Part shown: one piece after another, positions 19,328-26,246 of the stretch
How positions within the stretch are numbered: the stretch's first letter is position 1
How the letters are laid out: every line of letters begins with the position of its first letter
Source of the DNA: Verrucomicrobiota bacterium
GTDB taxonomy: Bacteria > Verrucomicrobiota > Verrucomicrobiia > Chthoniobacterales > Xiphinematobacteraceae
Direction: 5' to 3'
NCBI GenBank assembly: GCA_023269545.1
Contig: JAHFTB010000013.1
Span: forward strand, 1 to 61,543
DNA: 61,543 nt
Notes under the pieces: model-generated
The model's input: only the letters and a program-made list of their open reading frames with translations
What the model was told of the DNA's origin: nothing
The model's database searches: none
Program-made: the position numbers and the translations under genes

Positions 19328-20010
19328 GTCTCCTTACGGGTGCAACCAATAGCTAATTGATAATGTGCCATCGGAGCATATCCTGTGTGAACGACTTCAT
19401 CGTTCATCGAGAACAGAAATATATTGTGAAAAAAATGGCTCATCAACTCACGCATTTGCGGAGCAGTTTTGCAATTTACATGGCCTGTTTTGCTTTGCGG
19501 AGAAGCGTAGATCTGGGATTCAAACGATGGACTGCCTAGTATCAAAATCCCTTGCGGCGCAAGCGATTTGACGATGTTTTTAATAAAAAGGATTTCGTCG
19601 GAAGGCACAATATGTTCGATGACATCCATCGCATAGGCTGCATCAAACTCTCCGGGAAATGGACCGGCAAGCAGATCGTGTTGCCGCACCTCAAACGTCC
19701 AGCGGGAATTCATTCTTTCTTTCACGTCGTCTACAAAGATTTCGTCAAAATCGGTTGCGACAAGAGATTCCACTTCTTGAACCACAAGACGCGTAAAAAA
19801 AGCATCCGCACATCCTACTTCAAGAACACGCTTTTTTCCGCTCAGCATTTTCGCCACGAATTTATATCGAGCTGCGGTAAAGAGCAGATGCTTGGGATCG
19901 TCATGCCAAGCCTGATTAGTCATTAGACCTAGCGTGGTAAGGCCAAGTGTCCGTGCGATCTCGAGGTCCCGTTGATATTGAGGCTCGCGTGTACAATCAG
20001 TCTTTAACAT
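19324..20010 (-). CDS. class I SAM-dependent methyltransferase
   Basis: A 228-residue Methyltransf_23-like protein. Motif I is VLEVGCADAFF at 62-72, the acidic ATDFDEIF follows the second strand, AAYAMDVIEHI is motif II, and LAPQGILILGSPS is motif III. It is coupled to the GT2 that follows by a four-base overlap. Such enzymes in glycan clusters methylate sugar hydroxyls or lipid-linked intermediates; the substrate cannot be read from the sequence. Confidence 0.8.
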   Translation of the reverse strand: MLKTDCTREPQYQRDLEIARTLGLTTLGLMTNQAWHDDPKHLLFTAARYKFVAKMLSGKKRVLEVGCADAFFTRLVVQEVESLVATDFDEIFVDDVKERMNSRWTFEVRQHDLLAGPFPGEFDAAYAMDVIEHIVPSDEILFIKNIVKSLAPQGILILGSPSFESQIYASPQSKTGHVNCKTAPQMRELMSHFFHNIFLFSMNDEVVHTGYAPMAHYQLAIGCTRKET

Positions 20011-20031
20011 CAGAATAAAGCGGTGAAGGTT

Positions 20032-20505
20032 TTAAAATGCTGCATCGGATTTCTTTCTCCATACCCAGAGAAAATTGCTGGCCATACTGATCATAATAGA
20101 AATTCCGACAGCTAATGCCGAGGCCAGCAGGTAATGAATACCCCAGTATATGAAGAGATTTGTTGCAACCATCCAGGCGACAAAACTGCCGGCATTAGCG
20201 ATATGGTATTGCAAAAGGCGCTTCCAAGCAGGACCCACCCCTTTAAATACCCAATGCTCATTTACAAAGAAGCGGAGGATCGTGCACAGTTCCGCCGAAA
20301 TGAGCGTGACCCAGAATACTTTCAATTTGAAGTATTCCACTAAGATGAGCATGAAAATAGAATTGATAAAAATAAAGGCTCCTCCCGCTGCAAGCCATCG
20401 AAATAAAGACGAATGGTAAAAGCCTTGAAGGCTTTTACGTGGGTCTGCGAAAAAATTTCGGAATAAGTCGGACCCTTGTCTGGCTATGGAAGCAAAAGTG
20501 AGCAC
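20032..20505 (-). CDS. GtrA family membrane protein
   Basis: Four membrane helices arranged as in GtrA (residues RWLAAGGAFIFINSIFM, VTLISAELCTILRFFVNEHW, the QYHIANAGSFVAWMV helix and a final one ending in NFLWVWRKK). GtrA proteins are thought to flip polyprenyl-phosphate sugars across the membrane. An open frame extends to 20598 but would overlap the preceding methyltransferase by 89 bases, so I chose the GTG at 20505 just past that gene's stop; a TTG at 20517 is the alternative. It supports a GtrABC-like mode of glycosylation for this island. Confidence 0.75.
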   Translation of the reverse strand: MLTFASIARQGSDLFRNFFADPRKSLQGFYHSSLFRWLAAGGAFIFINSIFMLILVEYFKLKVFWVTLISAELCTILRFFVNEHWVFKGVGPAWKRLLQYHIANAGSFVAWMVATNLFIYWGIHYLLASALAVGISIMISMASNFLWVWRKKSDAAF

Positions 20506-20509
20506 TGTT

Positions 20510-21172
20510 TTATTCAAAATAGACGAGACTGTAATCCCCTCGATATCCGCACTTGGCAAATATCCATTCCCATTCTTTGGGGGTAAAAAAGCACTCACAA
20601 GTGAGTTGCCAGTATAAGAGATTTACTTTTTCTTGTTCAGTACGATAGCCATCCATCACAATGTATTTGTTGTTTTTACCCACGCGTTCAATCTCCTTAA
20701 GAGCGATCTCCAGTTCAGGCAAGCGCATGTTATGCAATGTGTTAATGCTGATGACAAGGTCAAAATATCCGTCAGGATACGGCAATGAAATGGCGTTTCC
20801 GACCTTGAGGAATGGACTCATCTCACTCACGGCATTCTCAATTGCGTAAGAGGAAACATCGATGCCGCTGATGGTTAAATTCGGCACCACCAAGGCGAAA
20901 TCGTGTAAGAGAAAACCTTTGCCACAACCAATATCCAGAATTCGTTGACCTGATTTTAAACCATAATGTTCGATAAGACGCTGAGCGACTGCTTGCCAGC
21001 GACCGTCGTATGTGTAACCGCCATATCCGGTATTTCGACTGCCATCCCAATAGTCGCTATCGAAGCGTTTGGCGATAGTGGCAAAATCCGCTTTATTGCC
21101 TGCTAATACACGGGAAAGATAGTCTCTTTTGGTTGCTTGATGAACCGGCTGAATAAAATCGATGTAAGCCAT
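20510..21172 (-). CDS. class I SAM-dependent methyltransferase
   Basis: A 220-residue methyltransferase. Motif I is ILDIGCGKGFLL at 78-89, ISGIDVSSYAI follows, FDLVISINTLHNM is motif II, and the end carries a KEWEWIF segment. It is similar to enzymes found beside E1-type ThDP genes and sugar genes. It starts six bases after the stop of the E1 beta gene, so it is very likely co-transcribed with the E1 pair. It might methylate a keto acid-derived or sugar intermediate made by that pair, an inference from spacing alone. Confidence 0.8.
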   Translation of the reverse strand: MAYIDFIQPVHQATKRDYLSRVLAGNKADFATIAKRFDSDYWDGSRNTGYGGYTYDGRWQAVAQRLIEHYGLKSGQRILDIGCGKGFLLHDFALVVPNLTISGIDVSSYAIENAVSEMSPFLKVGNAISLPYPDGYFDLVISINTLHNMRLPELEIALKEIERVGKNNKYIVMDGYRTEQEKVNLLYWQLTCECFFTPKEWEWIFAKCGYRGDYSLVYFE

Positions 21173-21178
21173 ACTTTG

Positions 21179-22246
21179 TTATGGATGGACGCTCTCTGCT
21201 TGTGCTGAAAAGGAATCTTCCTGGTTTGTTTGCCAAAGTGATGCGTACTGTTTCCACGAGGATTTTCCTGTCAAAGTGCTTCGCACTGCTTCCACGATAG
21301 TCTCCTCTGTGGGATAATAGAGTTTTTCCAGCGTCGCACTCATTGGAGTATGGCTATTCGGCAGGGCGACACGCACGGGATTAGCTTTAAGTTTGTCTCC
21401 CAGATTTTCCACCACGCAAGTAATGATCTCCCCGGCGGCTCCAAATGATTGCCAGGCTGGGTCTGCTACAATGAGACGTTTTGTTTTAAAGGCGGAATCG
21501 CAAATTGTTTTGCGATCGAGGGGAGCTAATGTTCTTGGATCCACTACTTCGACATCCACTCCTTCTTTTTCGAGAATCGCAGCTGCACGCAAAGCAAGCG
21601 GAACCATATAGCCGATAGCTACAATCGTGGCATCTTTGCCCTCTCTTCTTATGGCTGCACGTCCAAAGTGAACGCGGTAAGGTTCCTCGGGCACATGGTC
21701 CGTCATCGAGTACAATCCGCGACCTTCCACGAAAATGGCCGGTGATTGGCTGAACAAACTTTCCAAAAGTAAGCCCTTGGCATCAAATGCGGTTGCCGGC
21801 ATAGCGACGCGCAGCCCAGGTAAATGAGCAAACCATGAGTGCAAGCTTTTTGAATGCTGTGGTCCTTGGCCCCACCCTTTACCCACAATGGTCCGAATCG
21901 TCACTGGCATGGAGGATTTGCCATTGGACTTAAATAGCCAAAGTGCGAGCCAATTGACGATAGCATCCAGGGAATAGATCATGAAATCGAGACGCTGGTG
22001 GATAATAAGTGGACGCAGCCCTGTGAGTGCGGCTCCCATGGCAGTGGCCGTCATGAGATTTTCTGCCACAGGAAAATCCTGTACTCGGTCGGTACCATAT
22101 TTGTCGACCAACCCAGTGGTCGTTCCAAAAATTCCGGATTGTGTATCAGCCAATTGTCCCAACACGATCACATCCGAACACAATGCCATGGCTTGATCCG
22201 TGGCTTCGAGAATTGCCTTTTGATAAGAAAGTTGCCGGTCTTGCAT
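21179..22246 (-). CDS. 2-oxo acid dehydrogenase E1 beta-type subunit
   Basis: A transketolase-like pyrimidine-binding protein of 355 residues. Glu62 in FPVAENLMTATAMG is the residue that contacts the ThDP aminopyrimidine. The second half holds the transketolase C-terminal domain (DATIVAIGYMVPLALRAA and VEVVDPRTLAPLD). It pairs with the alpha subunit gene upstream, separated by 30 bases. No E2 lipoyl acyltransferase or E3 gene lies nearby, so a complete dehydrogenase complex is not encoded here. E1 alpha/beta pairs of this kind (for example AviB1/AviB2) are known to transfer two-carbon units in sugar biosynthesis; I favour that. Confidence 0.85.
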   Translation of the reverse strand: MQDRQLSYQKAILEATDQAMALCSDVIVLGQLADTQSGIFGTTTGLVDKYGTDRVQDFPVAENLMTATAMGAALTGLRPLIIHQRLDFMIYSLDAIVNWLALWLFKSNGKSSMPVTIRTIVGKGWGQGPQHSKSLHSWFAHLPGLRVAMPATAFDAKGLLLESLFSQSPAIFVEGRGLYSMTDHVPEEPYRVHFGRAAIRREGKDATIVAIGYMVPLALRAAAILEKEGVDVEVVDPRTLAPLDRKTICDSAFKTKRLIVADPAWQSFGAAGEIITCVVENLGDKLKANPVRVALPNSHTPMSATLEKLYYPTEETIVEAVRSTLTGKSSWKQYASLWQTNQEDSFSAQAESVHP

Positions 22247-22276
22247 ATTTTTAAGTCTAATAATAGAGGGAGATGT

Positions 22277-23398
22277 TTAATAGGGGCCTAGTTTTGCCTC
22301 TTCCTGGTACTGGTCGTATTTTCCTTGCTCCGCTTCTTTAAGGAGTTGATCTGCTAGCGGACTCGAGAGTGCAAAGTTGCTGCGGTGCCAGTCGATGGAT
22401 TGCGGAAAGGGACTTTCTTTTGCAAACTGGAAATTACTCGCAATTTCTTCCGCAATTTCAGCTTCCATCTGATGGATGATTTCGTCATCCACCCAGCCGA
22501 TTCCACGCAATCTTTCTTCCAAAAGGACGATGGGACAGTTTGCCTTCCAAAATGCTATTTCCTCTGCGCTCCGATAACGGTTGACACCGTCATCCTCAGG
22601 TCCCACATGGCTGTTCCATCGGTATGTATAAGCCTCGATCAAAGCCGGACCATCTCCATTCCTCAGTTTATCGACTTCTTGAGAAATAGTTTGATAGGCA
22701 AGAACGACATCATTCCCGAAAATCTGTGTGGCTCGAACTCCAAATGGACGGACACGCTCACAGATATTATCCCATTGTTGACGTTTCAACTGGTCGGAGA
22801 AAGTCGCATACCTGTTATTTTCAATCATAAAAAGCATCGGGAGTCTTTGCTTACCCGCAAAGGCCACCGCTTCCCAAAATGCCCCTTCATCAGTCGCTCC
22901 TTCTCCGAATCCTGATATGCTGATTTGCCGACTCTTTCTCCACCGAAAGCCAAAAGCAGCCCCAACTCCTATGGTGATTGCACCGGCGAGGATAGCGCCG
23001 CTAAAGAAGCTCGATTCACAATGAGAAATGTCCTGTGAGCCGGCTTTACCACCATTTGCGCCCGTCTTCCGCCCATAAATTTCGGCAAAAAGCTCTCGCA
23101 GCGGAGCACCTTTGGCAAAATAATATCCATGCGAACGATGGTGACTGAACATATAGTCGTCGAAGCGGACCACTTGTGAAAGCGCTGCGGGAATAGATTC
23201 CTGGCCAATGCAAAAATGGATCGGACAGCGCATTTCGTCGGCTGGATGGTATTCTGCGTGAAGCGCTTCTTCCATACGCCGGAGTCGAAGCATTTGCCGC
23301 AGAAGAGTGCGAGCTAGCGAGGGAGAGATTCCATCGAGTGAAAGGCCGATATAGCGGCCCATCTGAGTAATCGTACGATGACTTAATGGTTCAGTCAT
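22277..23398 (-). CDS. 2-oxo acid dehydrogenase E1 alpha-type subunit
   Basis: A ThDP-dependent E1 alpha subunit of 373 residues. The ThDP-binding motif is present as GFGEGATDEG at 163-172 (GEG in place of GDG, as in some branched-chain E1s) with the closing ENN at 193-195. HFCIGQESIPAAL at 61-73 and HHRSHGYYFAKG near 86-97 are standard E1 alpha segments. It is the first gene of the minus-strand glycan island, downstream of a 402-base non-coding stretch, and should be made together with the beta subunit. Cofactor use is clear; the physiological acceptor is not. Confidence 0.85.
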   Translation of the reverse strand: MTEPLSHRTITQMGRYIGLSLDGISPSLARTLLRQMLRLRRMEEALHAEYHPADEMRCPIHFCIGQESIPAALSQVVRFDDYMFSHHRSHGYYFAKGAPLRELFAEIYGRKTGANGGKAGSQDISHCESSFFSGAILAGAITIGVGAAFGFRWRKSRQISISGFGEGATDEGAFWEAVAFAGKQRLPMLFMIENNRYATFSDQLKRQQWDNICERVRPFGVRATQIFGNDVVLAYQTISQEVDKLRNGDGPALIEAYTYRWNSHVGPEDDGVNRYRSAEEIAFWKANCPIVLLEERLRGIGWVDDEIIHQMEAEIAEEIASNFQFAKESPFPQSIDWHRSNFALSSPLADQLLKEAEQGKYDQYQEEAKLGPY

Positions 23399-23800
23399 GA
23401 TTGGGGTGTTTTGTCGGAAATCCTGGGGTAAGGGTTATGGTCATCCAGCAAGCAAGTCTTCGCAATCCTGAAGAATCGCAAACAATTGCAGATCACCATT
23501 TTAAATGCAACATCAACGCACTTTTAGTTGTGTGCTCTTTACGCATCTCAGGGAGGTCTCCCTCCCCCCCCTGAAGTCTCCCTCCCCCCCTGAAAATGGA
23601 CACTTGAAAAAAGAAGTTCTGCTGGAACCAAAAAAGCAGACCCAGGCTTTAATGAAAAAAACTGTGAAATATTAGGACCCCCTACGCCTTCCGGCGAGTA
23701 TTTTTTCCTCCCGTGTAGAGGGTGGCTCGTTCCCATTTTTTCACTTTGAGAAATTAGCTTTGAGCTACGATCGTATAACCGCAATTGAAATAAAAAATTT
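23399..23800. other. divergent intergenic region
   Basis: This 402-base stretch separates the E1 alpha gene (minus) from the 282-codon orphan (plus), so promoters for both should lie here, although I cannot assign good -35/-10 boxes. It contains a C-rich tandem repeat at 23556-23594. A 78-codon minus frame here is Gly/Pro-rich at its start because of that repeat and does not look like a gene. Confidence 0.5.
23556..23594. repeat. C-rich tandem repeat, two units
   Basis: Two adjacent copies of a 19-20 base unit (GTCTCCCTCCCCCCCTGAA). The copies differ by one C in the homopolymer run. The left copy starts within a 6-base inverted repeat (AGGGAG-GT-CTCCCT). The run of seven to eight C residues could slip during replication. 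Confidence 0.8.
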
Positions 23801-24649
23801 ATGTTTTCATGCCTCTACCGCAGAAGAAATTGTCTCGACACACATTCTAAGATAAAAGCTTCTCCAGCTGAAAAAAAACACTGCGATTTCTCCTTAGGCC
23901 GTGGTTTTCCCGCTTCTCCTCGCACACAGGCAAAGGAGAATCTAGCTTGCACCTTAAAAAACAAATGGCTAACTTATGAAAATAAGCATCCACAAAGAGC
24001 AAGGGTAGTGATGGTCGTCGGGGCTATCTGTGCCATCCCCTTTCCCCTAATTGCTCCCCTCCTAGTAGCTCCCCTAATCGTATCCTTAAGAAGGAAGAGG
24101 CAAGGTCTACGGCTAGAGAAATTGAAGCAAAAGCTTCATAGTGAGTTTCCATCTCACACACTCGCTATTGAAAACATGATTCAGGAGTATATTTCTTTGA
24201 AGGAAAATCAGAAGCTCACCAAGAAGGATAGCAAAGAAATAATGCAGAATGTAAGGGAAACTATGCATGAGCTGAATCAGCTGAATGAGGAATCGGTAAA
24301 TATATTCAAGGAGATATTTGAAACAACAATCTATAAAGCTCTAGGGGGAAAGCTAAATCTATATAATAACTTTTCTCCGTACTTATATGCACACACCACT
24401 CAGATCATTTGTGACGCAACTGAAAGCCTGGCTAAGGATGCGGCTACCGTAACAATCAAGCAAACAAATTATAACGATTTAAAATCACCGACACCGCCGC
24501 TCAGCATAAATCCTGCCTTGTGTGAGGCATTGCAAAAGATAATAAATGAAATAAGGCAGCTGTTGCCAGAAGCAGAACCAAAACAAACATCTCCTGAAGA
24601 AACAATAACCTTACTAAGTGATGTGACGCAAAAAAAGGAAACCTTGTAG
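23801..24649 (+). CDS. hypothetical membrane-anchored protein with coiled-coil part
   Basis: A 282-codon frame whose product I do not recognise. Residues 1-65 are basic and Cys/Ser-rich. One strongly hydrophobic segment of about 28 residues (near 68-96, VVMVVGAICAIPFPLIAPLL and onward) is flanked by Arg/Lys. The rest is helical and charged, with likely coiled coil around 98-175, ending in a Pro/Glu-rich tail. It is the only plus-strand gene between the glycan island and tsf and has lower GC than its neighbours. The last 14 codons and stop lie in a sequence repeated between tsf and rpsB. The start could instead be the Met at residue 71. Possible recent acquisition; effector-like build, not proven. 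Confidence 0.55.
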   Translation: MFSCLYRRRNCLDTHSKIKASPAEKKHCDFSLGRGFPASPRTQAKENLACTLKNKWLTYENKHPQRARVVMVVGAICAIPFPLIAPLLVAPLIVSLRRKRQGLRLEKLKQKLHSEFPSHTLAIENMIQEYISLKENQKLTKKDSKEIMQNVRETMHELNQLNEESVNIFKEIFETTIYKALGGKLNLYNNFSPYLYAHTTQIICDATESLAKDAATVTIKQTNYNDLKSPTPPLSINPALCEALQKIINEIRQLLPEAEPKQTSPEETITLLSDVTQKKETL

Positions 24650-24703
24650 GCTAAAATGGTTTTTTTGCTCCCAGAGCTCCTCAAAGTGCTTCACGTCAGT
24701 TAA
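24605..24703. repeat. direct repeat copy A (orphan gene tail plus 3' flank)
   Basis: About 98 bases that recur at 25371-25467 with roughly nine differences in ten aligned positions conserved or better. It covers the last codons of the 282-codon orphan, its stop, and the flank up to seven bases before the tsf stop. Inside, GCAAAAAA...GGTTTTTTTGC can pair as a hairpin, so the element might also end transcription from both sides. Confidence 0.8.
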
Positions 24704-24709
24704 TAAATC

Positions 24710-25309
24710 CTAGGCAATTTCTTCACCCACCATATAGCGAACGAAACGACGGATAATAATATTTTCTCCTAATTCCGCGATTTTAGCGGTTACGAGATCA
24801 TTGACCGTGATATCAGGATTTTTGATAAATGCCTGTTCAAGAAGACAGGTGGTGGAGAAAAATTTATCCAATTTCCCTTCCAGAATCTTATTTGCGATAT
24901 TTTCGGGCTTTCCTTGAACCTGAGCGGTATAGATTTGACGCTCGTTGTCGATGGTGCTTGCCGGTACTTCTTCACGACGGATGCAACTGGGATTAGCTGC
25001 GGCGATATGAAGAGTAATGTCTTTGACAAATTCGCGAAAGATCTCGTTTTTCGCAACGAAATCGGTTTCGCAATTGATCTCGACTAGCACGCCGACTTTT
25101 CCCTGCAAATGAATGTAGGACGCAATAGTACCTTCTTTGGCAACCCGAGAAGCTTTTTTTCCCGCGGATGCCATTCCCTTTTCGCGAAGTAAATTTTCGG
25201 CTTTCGCCATATCTCCATTTGCGTCTACCAGGGCACGCTTGCAATCCATCATACCGGCGTTGGTCTTTTCCCTTAAATTTTTAACAAGTTCGGCAGTAAT
25301 TTCAGCCAT
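24710..25309 (-). CDS. tsf: translation elongation factor Ts
   Basis: EF-Ts regenerates EF-Tu-GTP by releasing GDP. The 199-residue protein has the N-terminal UBA-like domain ([19 protein letters not shown], residues 9-27), the invariant TDFVAKN at about 83-89 whose Asp-Phe enters EF-Tu, and a C-terminal [10 protein letters not shown]. The length matches the short form with a reduced core, as in cyanobacteria and Thermus, rather than the 280-residue E. coli form. It follows rpsB on the same strand as usual, but the spacer of 173 bases is enlarged by a repeat copy. Confidence 0.97.
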   Translation of the reverse strand: MAEITAELVKNLREKTNAGMMDCKRALVDANGDMAKAENLLREKGMASAGKKASRVAKEGTIASYIHLQGKVGVLVEINCETDFVAKNEIFREFVKDITLHIAAANPSCIRREEVPASTIDNERQIYTAQVQGKPENIANKILEGKLDKFFSTTCLLEQAFIKNPDITVNDLVTAKIAELGENIIIRRFVRYMVGEEIA

Positions 25310-25370
25310 AAAATTAAATTCTCAATTGTCAGTTGTCAGTCCTCACTGAGAGAGCTGACATAAATTAAAA

Positions 25371-25467
25371 ATACTCTTAATAAGTGATGTGACGCAAAAA
25401 AGGAAAACCTTGTAGGCTAAAATGGTTTTTTGCTCCCAGAGCTCCTCAAAATGCGTAACGTCAGTTA
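25371..25467. repeat. direct repeat copy B in the rpsB-tsf spacer
   Basis: Second copy of the element at 24605-24703. On the plus strand it keeps the same open frame and stop as the tail of the orphan gene: SDVTQKRKTL-stop here against SDVTQKKETL-stop there. The copy ends 16 bases before the rpsB stop. Upstream of it is a short AT-rich stretch with TTGTCAGTTGTCAGT. It may be the last trace of a paralogue of the orphan, or a mobile terminator-like element. Confidence 0.8.
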
Positions 25468-25482
25468 CTAAGAAGAGGACTC

Positions 25483-26232
25483 TTATTCAGCCACTGCGGC
25501 AAGAACGGCGTCATTCACTTTTTCGCGTTGCTGGGAAACCTGATAAATGGCATCCACGAGTTTTTGGAGAATCACACGAATGGAACGAATCGCGTCATCA
25601 TTTCCGGCAATGGGATAATCGATACGATCAGGATCGCTATTAGTATCCACAATGGCGACAATGGGAATATTCAGGCGATTTGCTTCGGCTACGGCGATTT
25701 CTTCGCGAGTAGTATCGATTAATACTATGGCATCAGGGAGAGTGTGCATATCAACGATTCCATCGAGATTATGCCGTAGCTTAACCGCTTCCCTATGTAA
25801 TGCAGCGGCCTCCTGTTTATTTATCCGAGCCCAGGCAGGACTTTTCTCGAGGCTTTCGAGTTCCCGAAGGCGAGCTACGCTTTTACGGATAGTAGTCAGA
25901 TTGGTCAGGGTGCCTCCCAACCAGCGTTGGTTGACAAAGAATTGGCCTGTCGCGCTGGCCGCTTCTTTCACTGCTTCCTGAGCTTGCTTTTTCGTGCCTA
26001 CGAAGAGGATACGTCCTCCTCGGTTTGCAACTTCTCCTATGAAGGAGAGGGCACGATCCAGTTGCTGAACAGTCTTTGCCAAATCGATGATATAGATAGA
26101 ATTGCGTTCTTCCAAAATGTAATCACGCATTTTTGGATTCCATCGTTTGGTTTGGTGACCGTAGTGGACACCGGCTTCGAGAAGCTCGGTCATGAGTTCA
26201 ATATTAGGTTGGTTGTCAGAACGATCAGACAT
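25483..26232 (-). CDS. rpsB: 30S ribosomal protein S2
   Basis: Ribosomal protein S2, 249 residues. Recognised by LLEAGVHYGHQTKRWNPKM, the YIIDLAKTVQQLDRA stretch, GGRILFVGTKKQAQEAV, FVNQRWLGGTLTN, and the closing IVDTNSDPDRIDYPIAGNDD. The start gives a 13-residue extension before the usual MTELLEAG, with that inner Met as an alternative. It lies 14 bases after the rpoC stop, so it is probably read from the rpo transcript, an arrangement less common than an independent rpsB-tsf operon. Confidence 0.97.
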   Translation of the reverse strand: MSDRSDNQPNIELMTELLEAGVHYGHQTKRWNPKMRDYILEERNSIYIIDLAKTVQQLDRALSFIGEVANRGGRILFVGTKKQAQEAVKEAASATGQFFVNQRWLGGTLTNLTTIRKSVARLRELESLEKSPAWARINKQEAAALHREAVKLRHNLDGIVDMHTLPDAIVLIDTTREEIAVAEANRLNIPIVAIVDTNSDPDRIDYPIAGNDDAIRSIRVILQKLVDAIYQVSQQREKVNDAVLAAVAE

Positions 26233-26246
26233 AGAAATTGGCTAAG

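Noticed and set aside
23548-23784. 78-codon minus-strand frame in the divergent intergenic region
   Set aside because: Its Gly/Pro-rich end comes only from the C-rich tandem repeat, and there is no recognisable motif or start context.
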